A DNA stretch of 51,935 nt from the NCBI GenBank assembly GCA_022560025.1, contig JAFISE010000198.1, positions 1-51,935 on the forward strand. Reading direction: 5' to 3'. The notes below the pieces were generated by a model, which did not search any database, was not told the origin of the DNA, and saw only the letters and a program-made list of their open reading frames with translations. The stretch's first letter is position 1, and each line of letters begins with the position of its first letter. The stretch comes from Stagonosporopsis chrysanthemi. Its lineage: Eukaryota; Ascomycota; Dothideomycetes; Pleosporales; Didymellaceae. The position numbers and the translations under genes were made by a program. Positions 1 through 10,713 of this stretch are shown piece by piece.

Positions 1-96
<96 letters not shown>
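1..96. other. Poly-G run at window edge (probable artefact)
   Basis: The window opens with 96 consecutive G residues followed by ordinary mixed sequence. It has no telomeric TTAGGG periodicity. An unbroken homopolymer of this length at the edge is best explained as dark-cycle or assembly padding at a contig end rather than genomic DNA. Confidence 0.8.
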
Positions 97-97
<1 letters not shown>

Positions 98-767
98 GCA
101 GAAAAGGGTCGCTGGATGCGTAGGCCTGGTATTCGGAATGCGGACTGTGCGGGAGGTGGTTTGTCGCTGTTGCTAGAGGCTATAGTGGTCATGTTTGGTT
201 CAACCATGACGCAGGATACGTGTGAGGGCGCGGTGTTGTGTTGGTGGTGGTATTCGAGGGTGGTTGGTGGGACGGAATGCGGCACCTGCCTACCTAGAGT
301 TATGCAATGCGGCTCTTCGGTTAGCGTAGAGACTGAATGCAAGGAAAGGAAATGCAACTGCTACTGGAAGAGTCTGGCGGTGGCGTATGGTGGTTGCTGG
401 CTGCATGTTACAAGTTCCTCGGCGGCCCCTACACACTCGGAGGATTTCCAAATTTCCATGCCTGATAGAAATCTAACCGGTTACGAAGTATTTCCCGAAT
501 CGCGATGCTCAGACAAGCACGACGCAACAGCTTGCGCGTGAAGTTCTAGTCCAGGGTGGCTTGTCGCAGCAAAGATGAGATTACAAGGGAGCACGTATAC
601 TCAAAGCCCTCAAAGCGATCAAACTTAGATGCAAGCAGAAGAGAGACAGTCTTGCGGTGCATTCGAAGGGAGCGATGTACCCCGCCCAGCCTTAGATCTC
701 AGACCCCGCATCGGCCAAAAAACCTCGCTTGACCGCACTTCATCCCCACCAAGGCCACACCACGCGC
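97..767. other. Non-coding stretch before the tRNA
   Basis: Apart from the poly-G edge I see no convincing gene here. The open frames at 116-541 and 629-877 have no recognisable domain and no supporting splice pattern. The stretch lies downstream of the minus-strand tRNA. Confidence 0.5.
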
Positions 768-774
768 AAAAAAA
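768..774 (-). terminator. Pol III terminator of tRNA-Leu
   Basis: A run of seven A on the plus strand, read as T7 on the minus strand, lies about 36 nt downstream of the tRNA 3' end at 811. It is the first T run of five or more after the gene, as expected for an RNA polymerase III stop. Confidence 0.7.
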
Positions 775-854
775 GTATCCTGGAGTGCTCGACTATCGTC
801 GAACGAATGCTGATGAGGACGGGACTCGAACCCGCGCCACTTTCGTGACCAGGA

Positions 855-884
855 AGCTGATTGCTCAGCAATGCTAAGGAAAGA
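855..884 (-). other. Canonical tRNA intron (position 37/38)
   Basis: This 30-nt insert lies one base 3' of the anticodon, where nuclear tRNA introns removed by the SEN endonuclease normally sit. It contains CCTT, which can pair with AAGG of the anticodon loop, the usual anticodon-intron pairing. Confidence 0.85.
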
Positions 885-904
885 CCTTAACCTGGCGCCA
901 TAAC

Positions 905-954
905 CTGATGCTTGTTAGATAATGAAAGATCGGTAAACAGAGCGCTGCACGTAC
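905..954 (-). other. D-loop insert resembling a spliceosomal GT-AG intron
   Basis: On the minus strand the D-loop is split after G18 by 50 nt that begin GTACGT, carry the branch-like CTAAC with its A ten bases before the end, and finish CAG. The length and signals match the mRNA introns of neighbouring genes; four of those are exactly 50 nt. GGT at both edges makes the exact excision boundary ambiguous by a few bases, and the GT-AG register is one of four equivalent ones. The flanks do not obviously form a bulge-helix-bulge. Removal restores a standard D-loop. That it is excised by the spliceosome is inference. Confidence 0.72.
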
Positions 955-1425
955 CAACTCGGCCACCTCACCGGAGTCATTTCTAAGGACTTTGATGAAG
1001 AAATGGAGGCAAAATTACAATATAAAGCTGGTAAATTGATGGATGAAGAGTGGTCGGAAGTGGGGGGTGGATAGTCAGACCCCCCACTTGCGAACCGACC
1101 CCACCAAAATTACAGGCTTGACGAGCCACTCTCACCGAGTCTGCTGGTCGTCTTGGACTGTCTGTAAGTGCTGCCGTCCGTGAGATATCGAGCAAATACA
1201 TGGCCGGTAAAACAGTGCGTTGCTGCCGAAGAACAGCCACACACACAATTGCGGGACACGTCAGGACACCAAAAAGACACCAAGAGCAGACATTGTTGAC
1301 TTTTGTGGGCCTATTTGATGGCTGGACGTACTGTTTCACCGGAGTAGGGCATTCAACGGTCTCTGTGGCCAAATGCCCCGATGATAACACAACACCATCG
1401 AACACAATCGCAAGGCTGTCATTGA

Positions 1426-3048
1426 TCACAGTCTGCTCTTCACTACGACATGCTCCGGCCGCCACATCTCGTTCAGCAGTCGACTGGCGTTGACCATGTC
1501 CGGTCTGCACTGATCCAGCGACGTAATGCCCAGCAGGCGCATGCCGGTCTGCAGCTCTTCCGCAAGTACTACAATATGTTAGCTTCGCTAGTCGCTGTAA
1601 CAGAGGCAAACTCACCATCAACACACCGATCGATACCCTTCGTCCCGTATGCCGCAAGCGCGTATAGAAACGGCCTGCCAACACCTACCGCAGTCGCACC
1701 CAGACACAGCGCTTTAAGTACATCGTTACCATCCCGCAGCCCGCCGTCCAGGAAGATCTCAAGCTTGCCAATCACCTCTGGACAATACGTTCTGATCTCC
1801 AGCAGCGTCATCAGCGCACTCGGCGCAGTGTGCATCTGACGGCCGCCATGGTTGCTCAGGAGTATGCCATCGCAGCCATAGTCCAGCGCCAGCTTTGCAT
1901 CATCCGCGGTCTGAATACCCTTCAGCACAATCGGACCCGCCCACTCCTTGCGAATCCACTCTAGATCCTCCCACGTCGTATGCGGACTGAGCTGGCCACG
2001 GACAACGCGCCCACCCATGGCTGGCGCAAAGGCATTATCGCTACCAGCCGCATTGTCCTTCTCAGGCGAGCTGTCCGTCTCCCACTCAGCCGTCGGCTCT
2101 TCTGTCAACCCCACGGCCAGCGTCTCTTCGGCCTGCAGATACCGATCCGCTGTCCGCTTTCCAAGCACCGGCGTGTCAACCGTGATCCACAGCCCCTTGT
2201 ATCCTGCCTTCTTGACCAGATGCATCAGCTGGATGGCCTTCTCACGGTCCACGGGCATATAGTACTGGTAGAACAGTTGCGTCGGACTCCCGTTTTTGAG
2301 CTTCGCTTGCTCGTCGATGTAGCTTTGCATGATCTGCTCGCTGGACTTGGTGCTTGCTGTACTGACCACCATATGCACGCCTTTGCGCACCGCGCCACGT
2401 ACCATTGCTGGCTCGGCTTCTTCGTGAATAGCGCCGATGGTGCCCATTGGAGAGACGTAGAACGGGTAGAGTGAGCTGTGGCCGAAGATCTTGCGGCGTG
2501 TGTCGACGTCGCCGACGTTGCGCATTACGCGCGGGCGGAAGGTGATGCGGCCCCAGTCATCGAGGTTGCCCTTTAATGATAATCCGGTGTTGGCTGACCC
2601 GGATGCGTAGATGTAGGACTTGTGGGGTAGCACGGCTTTTGCAGCTCTTTCGAAATCTGATGTTTGGACACACAACGAAACATGTGGGATTCCGGGAGAA
2701 GTGTTTGTCTCTGACGGCGTCTTTGCTACCTCCTTCTGCGGTTCTCGCAGCTGTCCGAGAGTGTTTGGGTCGATCGGCCCTAGAATGGACTTCTGGTCGA
2801 TATAGTCTTTCAAATAGCTTAATGGATGATACCTCTCAAATTCCTCTGTCGCATCCTAACAATGGTCAGTTCTAAACTCGTGCAATGCTTTGCGAACCTA
2901 CCGTCCCTGCGTTTTTCAAGATGATCGGCGCACCGCCCGGGTGCTCAGACAAGAAACTTGTCACGTCATAGACATGAGAGTCCAGCACAATCCAGCAATC
3001 ATTCTTTTTGGTGTGCTTTACAACCTCAGCGCCATCAATGTGCCCCAT
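1426..3048 (-). CDS. Flavocytochrome b2-type L-lactate dehydrogenase (FMN-dependent)
   Basis: The gene joins as three exons, 3048-2902, 2855-1616 and 1568-1426, giving 509 aa; the introns are 46 and 47 nt. Residues 1-75 form a cytochrome b5 domain with heme ligands H36 (in HPGG) and H59. The rest is an FMN-binding alpha-hydroxyacid dehydrogenase barrel with YASG, QYY, TVDTP, VLKG and the active-site block SNHGGRQ, followed by the C-terminal helix ELQTGMRLLGITSLDQ. This is the domain order of yeast CYB2, which oxidises L-lactate to pyruvate and passes electrons to cytochrome c. Unlike CYB2, it starts directly at the heme domain with no visible mitochondrial presequence or sorting segment, so a cytosolic location or another hydroxyacid substrate is possible. 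It is divergently arranged with the FAD oxidoreductase. Confidence 0.92.
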
Positions 3049-4467
3049 GGTTTTGAGTTTTGGACTAAATGAATGTTGTTCAGATGTTCATTGAGTGGCC
3101 AACCATGCGGAGCGCATTTGAGGGGCGCACTACCCCGGCAATAACCCCCATCTTTCGGCGAGAAGGCCGGGTCATTGATAACCGAAGCTTGTTGGACGTG
3201 GCAACCTACCGACAATTCATGGCACTTATACCCGGTCGAAGTCGGACGCCAGCTCAATAAGCATGTTGTACTCTTTGATCAAACAATAGTGGGAAGAAAT
3301 CGATATTGATGTCATAGCTATCCATGAGTCAGGAAAACCACGCACACGAGATAGGGCTTGCTAATGTTGTAAAAGCGTACTGTTTTAGTGTGGTATTAGT
3401 TTCCACGTTCTGATTACAATCAGACTTGAGTGTCTCGCTCGTCACATGTTGGGTTCTTTCGTACTCGTAAACGTGGTGGTTCAGATTGACCGAAACATCT
3501 TTGATCGTTCAAAATTCGTTACATCACAACAACCCTCTGAGCAAAGCTCAAAGTCACTCACATCAATGTTCTATCGCATAGTCCTTGGCCCCAAAGTTCA
3601 TGTACGATAAAGTAAGGTCGTGCAGTATCACAACGCAGCTATGTGGCCAAGGCATACAGGCAGGGGCTAGGTAACACGAGTATTGATAGATTGGCAACTT
3701 ACACAGCGACGATTGACTTGTAGAATAGATCGTTGTTATTGTCTACGCGAGACCACACGGATGTCGTTGGATGCTTTGTGTTAACTAAGTATGAACCCTT
3801 GAAGCCACAGCATGCTTGAATCGAAAAACCAGACCCCAAAATCCTCGTCTCGTCAAGTGGATCCCAGTGGGTCGCACAGACATTGTACCCTGCATCGACA
3901 CTTCAAGACCAGCAGACCATGCTTCTCCGCACTCTGGAGATGGACTGTTCACTGCAATGTGAGCATTTGCTTACCCCACATACCCCACTGCTATTCCTCC
4001 GAGTGTCGAACGTCTATTGCATACTTCAATTGCAACATGCCTAGTAGAGTAAACACATACAAAGCAACAAAAACAACCCACAGAATGGCACGCCTGACAT
4101 CGGAGTCCATGTGTCTTTCGTCCCTGTCCGACCGTTGTCCATGCTCTGCCAGCATTGCGGTAAGCACAACTAGCCCGATCAGGCCTACATCTTACCTGCA
4201 GGGTGTTCTGGGCGTGGTCCCACTGGCTCTAGCCGAATCCTTCCCGCGGGCAATATCGAACACCATGGCTTTGTGGATGGCATTTGCCAATCGATTTGCG
4301 GTTCTTTGATCCTACGTGTCGGCGTACAAGTGCCGGTAAGATAAATCTTCGCCCCTGCATGCACGTGTTCTGCCGCTTTGAATATTCGGGGCTCACTTAA
4401 GAGCCTCTGGGGCCATCTTATCCCAGTGATTGACTGACCTTGCACCCCCTCAGCACGTGACGCGCAC
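3049..4467. other. Divergent intergenic region, 1.4 kb
   Basis: This is the shared upstream region of the b2-type dehydrogenase (minus) and the FAD oxidoreductase (plus). The frames at 3812-4309 and 4185-4613 show no family features. I see no repeat or RNA gene. Confidence 0.45.
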
Positions 4468-6546
4468 ATGTCTACATCGTTCGTTCTTTCTCTGGCTTGC
4501 GCTGCTCTCGCAGTGGCACAGAGCGCTGTCCCTTCGCTCACCTCGTCCATAGCACCTGCTGCCGAGACTGTCACCGCAACATTGACTCCTGCCAAGGTGC
4601 CATTGTTCGACACCGAAACTATCCAACTGACAGACGCTGTCGTTTCCGAGCTTCAGAGCAACCCAGTTATCGCCGAATATGCCTCCTTTTTCGAGTTTGG
4701 CGATGCAAACTCAACAGCAGCCGTACGCTCTCGTCAAACCCGAAGTGCGCAGCGCTGCAAGATGATGCCTGGTGATGCATTGTATCCGAGCAAGCTTGTC
4801 TGGAGTGTCTTCGATTTGCTCTCAGGTGGTGCTTTGGAACCCATTGTACCTATCGGCTCGCCGTGCTACCCCGACTCAGTGTACAACAACTACAATGCTG
4901 AGAGATGTGCGTTCCTGGTCAAGAACTTTGATCAGGAGGAAGTCTAGTATGTGAGCTCTCACACTGGTACAGTATTACCTGACTGACTGAATGAAGCTAT
5001 GAGGACAACGGCGCCTTGATGAACCCATTGTATTACGGCATGACATGTTCAATTCCAGCGTCTGGCAACGCTGCCAACGGTACGTGCACTCAAGGTGGAT
5101 ACTCTGAGTACGCAGTCAAGATCCAGAACGTGGCGCAGATCCAACTGGCCGTCAACTTCGCCCGCTCGCTGAACCTTCGACTGGTCATCCGCAACACCGG
5201 CCACGACTACAATGGCCGATCAGTCGGGAAGGGCGCGTTGAGCATCTGGACTCATGGGTTAAAAGAGATCCAGTACGTCGAGAACTACAAGAGCTCGGCG
5301 TACTCTGGCCCCGTCTTCAAGGTCGGTGCTGGTGTGCAAGGCTTTGAGCTCCTGCAGGCTGCTGAGGAATATGGTGTCTCCGCTATTGCCGGTATTTGCC
5401 CAGTAAGTCCTCCAACCCACGTTGTGCAGTATTCGCTGATCGATGAAGACAGTCGGTGTGTTCGGTGGTTATTCGACTGGAGGCGGGCACAGCCCACTCA
5501 TGCAGCTTTTCGGAGCCGGTTCTGACCAGATCGTCGCTCTTGAGGTTGTACTCGCAAACGGTCGTTTCGTTACTGCTACGCAATCAGTAAACAGCGATCT
5601 CTACTGGGCCTTGCTTGGTGGCGGCGGTGGCACCTTCGGCATCATCACCTCGGCTGTTGTCAAAGTCCATCGCAAGGTGCCCGTCACCACTTCAACCTGG
5701 ACCGTAATGACATCCGAGATCGTTCCTGCTGAAGCCTTCTGGGAGCTTGTCAAGTTCTTCTGGGAAAGCTTCCCAGTGTACAACGATGCTAAGACTTACT
5801 CGTGGGGCACAATCATGAAGCTGGCTCCCGGTACCTATCTGTGGTCAATGAACCCATTCTTTGCAACCGACAAGACAGTCGAGGAGTTTGAAGCCCTGGT
5901 CGCACCGCTTTTCAAAAAAGCTGCTGAGCTCAACATCGCAATCTCAGCGAATACCACGCATTACGAGACTGTATACCCAGCATACCAAGCCACCTTCGCG
6001 CAGCAGAACTACTACGTTGGAGTAGCTGGCGCAATTCCAGGCAGCCGTTTTGTGCCAACAGAGAACTGGGAGAATAAGGAAATTCGCGACCAGACGTTTG
6101 CTGCCATGCAAAATGTCGTGGAGAAGGCGATGATGTTGAACCTCTACCATCAGCACACGGCTGATGAGCTTGACAAGGGCGTCAATTCGCTCAATCCTGC
6201 CTTTCGTAACCTGCAAGCTCAGTTGGTCGCTATTCAAAATGTCGTTGATATGACTCCTGCCGGATGGAAAGCTACCGACGACTTCCTGAACAACGAAGTC
6301 ATGGGCCCCTTGCGTCGAATAACACCAGCGGGAGGTGCGTATGGTAATGAAGCGAACATTGGTGAGCCAAATTGGCAGCAGGCGTTCTGGGGTAAGAACT
6401 ACCCGAGGCTGCTAGAGTTGAAGAAGAAGTATGATCCAACCGAGTTGTTCTACGTTCACCACGGTGTTGGCAGCGAAGGGTGGGTCGTCCAGGACAATGG
6501 TGTTGTAGGCGTACAGTCAACTGATGGTCCACTATGCCGCATCTGA
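4468..6546 (+). CDS. Secreted FAD-linked oxidoreductase (BBE/VAO type)
   Basis: Exons 4468-4946, 4997-5402 and 5449-6546 join to 660 aa; the introns are 50 and 46 nt with GTATGT and GTAAGT donors. The N-terminus is a typical signal peptide (a hydrophobic stretch ending near ALAVAQS). A PCMH-type FAD domain follows. H229 in RNTGHDYNGRS is the usual 8-alpha-histidyl flavin attachment, and C294 in AGICPTVG occupies the site of the 6-S-cysteinyl bond, so bicovalent FAD is predicted. A substrate domain follows, and the C-terminal YDPTELFYVHHGVGSEGW is the berberine-bridge (BBE) motif. Such enzymes oxidise sugars, alcohols or secondary metabolites. No biosynthetic core gene lies nearby, so the substrate cannot be named. 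Confidence 0.9.
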
Positions 6547-7410
6547 TGCGCCAGAGACTGACCCACCTGTCAATAGTCAATGCAATCGAGTATTGACAAG
6601 ATTTGATCGCGTGCTTGAGACGTTGTTCAGGACCTACACGTACGTCATTTTCGTGCGCTGCTCGCAACGTGACTGCAGCGGAGTAAACGACAAAAGATCA
6701 GCCTTGGGCGACACGTCTGATGCGTGAAACGACACGGTGATGACAAGCTCAGCATTGCGACAAGCCTTGTTCAAGACCTGAGTGGTAGCGTTCGTTTGGC
6801 AGGACGGCTATGAGCGCGAAACGTGCGATCAACTCTGCCGTGTGCCTGGATCTCGGCAATTCTAAAGACTGTCGAGGCTGTTTGGAGTTGCTTAGGAAAA
6901 CGTGGCGCACGGCCGTGGCTCCGCGTGGTTTTGGTGTGGAGAAGGCCAGTGCGGCGCTCCTAATGCACGCGCGGAGTCTATGCCCGCACTCTCCGCGTCG
7001 CGAGGCTCATTTCGACAGGCGGTTACATACCACGGGAAGGTCGACGCGATGCAGAGAATGTTCCATCGCAGCAAAAGGGTACTGCTGCGCCCCATGCGCC
7101 TGGCCGCACACGTCGCACGAGGCGATCAAGCGGAAAGCGTCTGAGATCTGTGTCGAGACTTGGGAGCGGCGCGTCGCTCCTCTTCATCCGCGCATCTTTA
7201 AGGGCAGGCACAGACGATTAGTCACCTTACCAGGACTGACACCGCGACATCTGGCGGGCTGTAAAACATTCAGAGATCTCGTCTTCCGTCCTGTTTGCCC
7301 TGATCTTCTTCCCCTTCTCTCAGCTTTTGCAGGCTTCGCGTCCACATTCAGCGCCCAACCTCGGAACCTCGACCATCCGGTGCGGAGTTTCTTGCCGATA
7401 CCCTGCAACT
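6547..7410. other. Intergenic, upstream of Zn2Cys6 gene
   Basis: This GC-rich stretch has several open frames on both strands (for example 6810-7460), but none shows a domain or a splice-supported continuation. It probably holds the promoter and 5' leader of the regulator that starts at 7411. Confidence 0.4.
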
Positions 7411-8853
7411 ATGTGCCCTTTCAGTATGTTCGTGCCGGTATCCGCAGTGTTCAACACTGACTACTGGTAGCATCTTTACCTCCCAATGAAGGGCCCAACC
7501 GCTTTTCGCCCACATCCGTCAAAGACTGGCATCCGAGGAGAAAGTCTGTCTCCAACGCATGTGAACGATGCCGGCGAAGAAAGATTCGCTGCGATGGCGA
7601 CACACCATGCGCCACATGTAAGCGATTCTCGTTACAATGTGTGAGAACGCAGAAACCAAAAGAACTAGTCGCGTCGTAAGTGACCTGTATCGCTGCCTCG
7701 TCACGTGATGGCATCCAACTCACACTTTCTAAGAGAACACAGAGAAGCGCTAGAAAATCGAATACACCAGCTAGAATCGCAACTCGCTGCACACGTAAAT
7801 GCACCAATGCACGGCATGGAAGGTATTGATGAAACAATAATGGCGGCGGCATCAGCAGACTTCAATTGGCAAGATACCGGACCTCCCTCAGTCAATCTCG
7901 ACACAACGTTTGCAACCTCCTTTGAGACTAGCGGCATGAACATGAGCAGATTCGTGCAGAGCAACATGCCTACTATTGCGATCAACCAATGTGAGCATGT
8001 CCTAAACTCGCCGATTGAATCGCCAGTTTCTTCCCTCTGGTCAGGTACTACCCGGGCATCGTCCCCCGATATGCCTCCCACCTCCGTCCCTACACAACTC
8101 GCCTCAATCCCGCCATACATGCTCGGAAGCAAACCCAGTGCTTCGCCATTGGAACCGCATACGGCACCATCTTGGGAATTCATGGCACAGACACAGTCAA
8201 GCCAGAAAAACGCTGGACAAAGCCGAAGCCACTCTCGCAACACTTCCAACTCGTCCGCCTCCTTCGCAAGCGATAACCAAGCCATGTCGCCGATACTCGA
8301 AGTAGACGATGATCTGCTGCCCTTCGCTGGGACCGCCCCACGTTTGCCACGACAAGGTGTATTCGCTCCCAGCCCTGCGCCTGCATCTACACGCTCGAGT
8401 TGCACCGATCGAAGTCGCGCCGTTTCTACAACACCGCTTCCTAGTCGCTTCGAAGCCGAAACTTTGACTACCGAATTCATGCAGCATATTGAGGCGCATT
8501 CACCGCAAGCGTATGGCATGCCCGCCAGCGCCTTTGCCCAGCTGTGTGAGATGGTCTACCCCAAGCCGCAGAAAGCATCTCCCTCGATATTGATGGCTTC
8601 TATTTCAATGGCCAGATTTCATGTCTTCCTTGCCATGGCCACAGGAATGAAGCTGAGAATCAAGGACAGCCCTGAGAGCACCAATGCCCTTCTCGATACA
8701 TGCTACGATCTCGCTATGCGACAAACCACCACTTCAACGTTTTGGCAAGAAGAGGGTGGCATCGAAGCGGCAAAACTTCTTGCTATCTTCGCAGGCATTC
8801 GCAAAACACCGCAGCTCGACCCTACACCTTTGCAGCATGCTTTCAGTTGGTAA
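7411..8853 (+). CDS. Zn2Cys6 transcription factor, C-terminally short
   Basis: I join a 13-nt first coding exon (7411-7423) to 7471-7675 and 7734-8853, giving 445 aa. The intron donors are GTATGT and GTAAGT, both in phase. The binuclear zinc cluster is C35-x2-C-x6-C-x5-C-x2-C-x6-C61, followed by a basic linker and a coiled coil (EHREALENRIHQLESQL) that would mediate dimerisation on DNA. A Ser/Pro-rich middle leads into the start of a fungal-specific transcription factor domain (from about residue 330). It stops after LQHAFSW, so most of that domain is missing compared with the usual 600-800 aa. Either a further exon was missed or the gene is truncated; no clear continuation is visible before 9430. 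The exon-1 assignment is a prediction. Confidence 0.75.
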
Positions 8854-9429
8854 AGAGATGACCCAAACAACTCTCCTCTTCTCTTTGCGCAATATATCCT
8901 TTCATTCTATGTTCGAGTAAGTCACCAGGATTTTACCATGATAGAGCCCAGTGTAAATAGTAGACTACGACGAATACACAGCCTTTGAGAGCCGCGGCCT
9001 CGGGCCAACAACGATTCACCAAGATGTTCGACTTTTGTCGAGAGCAAAACCAGTTGAGAAGCGTCGAATAACACAACACACAAAACCGCTACATAGTAAT
9101 CTTCGATCACAGCTTGCTGACTTACAACGCCTTCAGATAGCATGGTTTTGATCTCACTTAGAATGCGAAGTCGCGAATACTTAATCAAAGGCTCGAAGCT
9201 CTCAAAATTGTGAAGCATAGACCGGGAATGCAAAGAAGGAAGAGAAGCACAACAGTGAGCTGACGAGGCTGAGGACGCTGATTGGTGAGCTCTAATGAAA
9301 GCTGGCTTCAGGCAGCAATGTGGCTGAGCCCGCCACGCCTTCATGCTAAGTAGAAACACAGCCTGGATGAGCATGCGGTTTGCTCAGCCATGACCTTACA
9401 TCTTATAATCCTACGATCGTCGACTCCGC
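8854..9429. other. Intergenic gap, 576 bp
   Basis: No gene recognised. It would be the place to look for the missing C-terminal part of the regulator, but the open frames here (8684-8920 plus, 8922-9374 minus) do not resemble the transcription factor domain. Confidence 0.4.
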
Positions 9430-10713
9430 TTGACTCAAGCAAGCCACAACATGAACGCCATTGAGCGTTACCCCACGTTCGTGCACGAACCACTCGACGC
9501 CACGCAACAGTCTATCCGACTCATATCGATACATCCCGATTTGTCACCGGAAGGTCTCGTGCAAGGCACCATTCATCACACAACGACCGATGCGCAGTAC
9601 AATTGTTTGTCCTACCGATGGGGAGCCGCCGACTTTTCGCACACCATTCTCGTCAATGGCAAGCGACTTGCCGTCAACAGAAGTCTTCACGAATTTCTCC
9701 AAGCAGTGCAAAAATTCAAAGGACAGGAGCCCAATCGAAAGGATGGGTCTTACTTGAGACAATGTCTCTGGATCGATGCTATTTACGTAAACCAGGACTT
9801 GAACGACGAGAATAATCACCAGGTCGCGCAAATGGGCAGGATATATTCTAATGCTCAGAAAGTCATAATGTGGCTTGGGAAGAGATGTGCCCATAGTCCG
9901 CATCGCATCCTCGACTCAGCTGTTGAGCGCCATCTTCATTTCATCTTCTACAACGAATACTAGACCCGAGCCTGGATTGCGCAAGAAGTACTTCTGGCGA
10001 AGGAGCCGATCATATTCATTGCCGGTCAATTGATATCCTTTCGAGAAATAACCCAAGATCATTGGGATCTACTTAAAGAGGCGAGGTCTAGAAGCCAGCG
10101 CTGGAAGGAACTCTTACTATTGAGTTCAAAAACTTCAGACAGGTTTGACGCAACAGGCTTGCTCTGGGGGTACTTGCACATGACAAGAAAGAAAAGGAAT
10201 GGCTATCAGAATAGGGACATTGTGGATTTTCTACTGGATATAAAATACGTCCAGTGCAACCTTCCACACGATCGGATTTACTCTCTAACAGCGCTCGCTG
10301 AAGGTGGCAGCTACATTCCTGTCGACTATACTATGCCAGTCAGTGAACTGGCTCATCACGTACTCACGACTCGCGGTCGGGAATCGTGTCTTTGCGAAGT
10401 ATTCTTCGTAGCTCATGCTCTACGACTGTGGGAGAATACAGGCGACTCTATCTTGCCTTACGTTTATGTTCAGTGGGAGGAATGTACTGAGTCGTGTTTG
10501 GTTCTCCAGATCGACGACAAAATGAAGAGCAAATTGATGGACACCTATGGAACTCGGGTTGACGTTGATACGACTATGATGCAGGCCCCATTACATGAAC
10601 TACCACAGGCAGACGGATATCCTCGCCATTGTTTGAGTTCGATGGCGCAAATGCGAGGTACACCTGTTAAGATCACGAAGATCGATGTATTAGAGCACAA
10701 GATAGGGAACTGA
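9430..10713 (+). pseudogene. HET-domain gene broken by one in-frame TAG
   Basis: A single frame of 428 codons runs from 9430 to 10713 and is interrupted only by TAG at 9961-9963. The N-terminal half is a heterokaryon-incompatibility (HET) domain with YNCLSYRWG, CLWIDAIYVNQ and the block QMGRIYSNAQKVIMWLG. The stop falls in the conserved Y-W-x-R-A-W-I-x-Q-E block, which here reads NEY-stop-TRAWIAQEVLLA, so the lost residue is almost certainly Trp (TGG to TAG). Downstream the frame continues with family features such as LPHDRIYSLTALAEG. HET proteins trigger cell death after fusion of incompatible hyphae. A truncated 177-aa product, readthrough or a sequencing error cannot be excluded. Confidence 0.85.

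Larger units (their letters stand above)
811..972 (-). tRNA. tRNA-Leu (anticodon AAG) with two interruptions
   Basis: Read on the minus strand from 972, the acceptor strand GGTGAGG pairs with CCTCATC (818-812) and the discriminator base is A (811), the Leu identity base. The D-arm GCC (963-961) pairs with GGC (899-897). The anticodon stem CCAGG (895-891) pairs with CCTGG (853-849), and the loop TTAAGG...T carries anticodon AAG (888-886). The 13-nt variable arm (848-836) has CAC/GTG around a GAAA loop. The T-arm has GCGGG paired to CCCGT around TTCGAGT. Removing the 30-nt intron at 884-855 and the 50-nt D-loop insert at 954-905 leaves a normal 82-nt class II leucine tRNA. The A box (TGGCCGAGTTGG, 965-954) and the B box are intact, so Pol III recognition should be preserved. 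If the D-loop insert is not removed, the gene would be non-functional. Confidence 0.92.

Noticed and set aside
1..96. Poly-G as a telomere or quadruplex element
   Set aside because: There is no TTAGGG or other repeat period; a pure homopolymer at the edge fits an artefact.
983..1684. 233-aa minus-strand frame
   Set aside because: It overlaps the true last exon of the b2-type dehydrogenase in another frame and has no domain.
7701..8519. 272-aa antisense frame opposite the Zn2Cys6 gene
   Set aside because: It is a shadow of the plus-strand coding region, which has a zinc cluster and coiled coil.
9961..9963. Programmed readthrough of the HET stop
   Set aside because: The codon lacks the usual readthrough context (TGA followed by CTA) and sits at an invariant Trp, so mutation is the simpler explanation.
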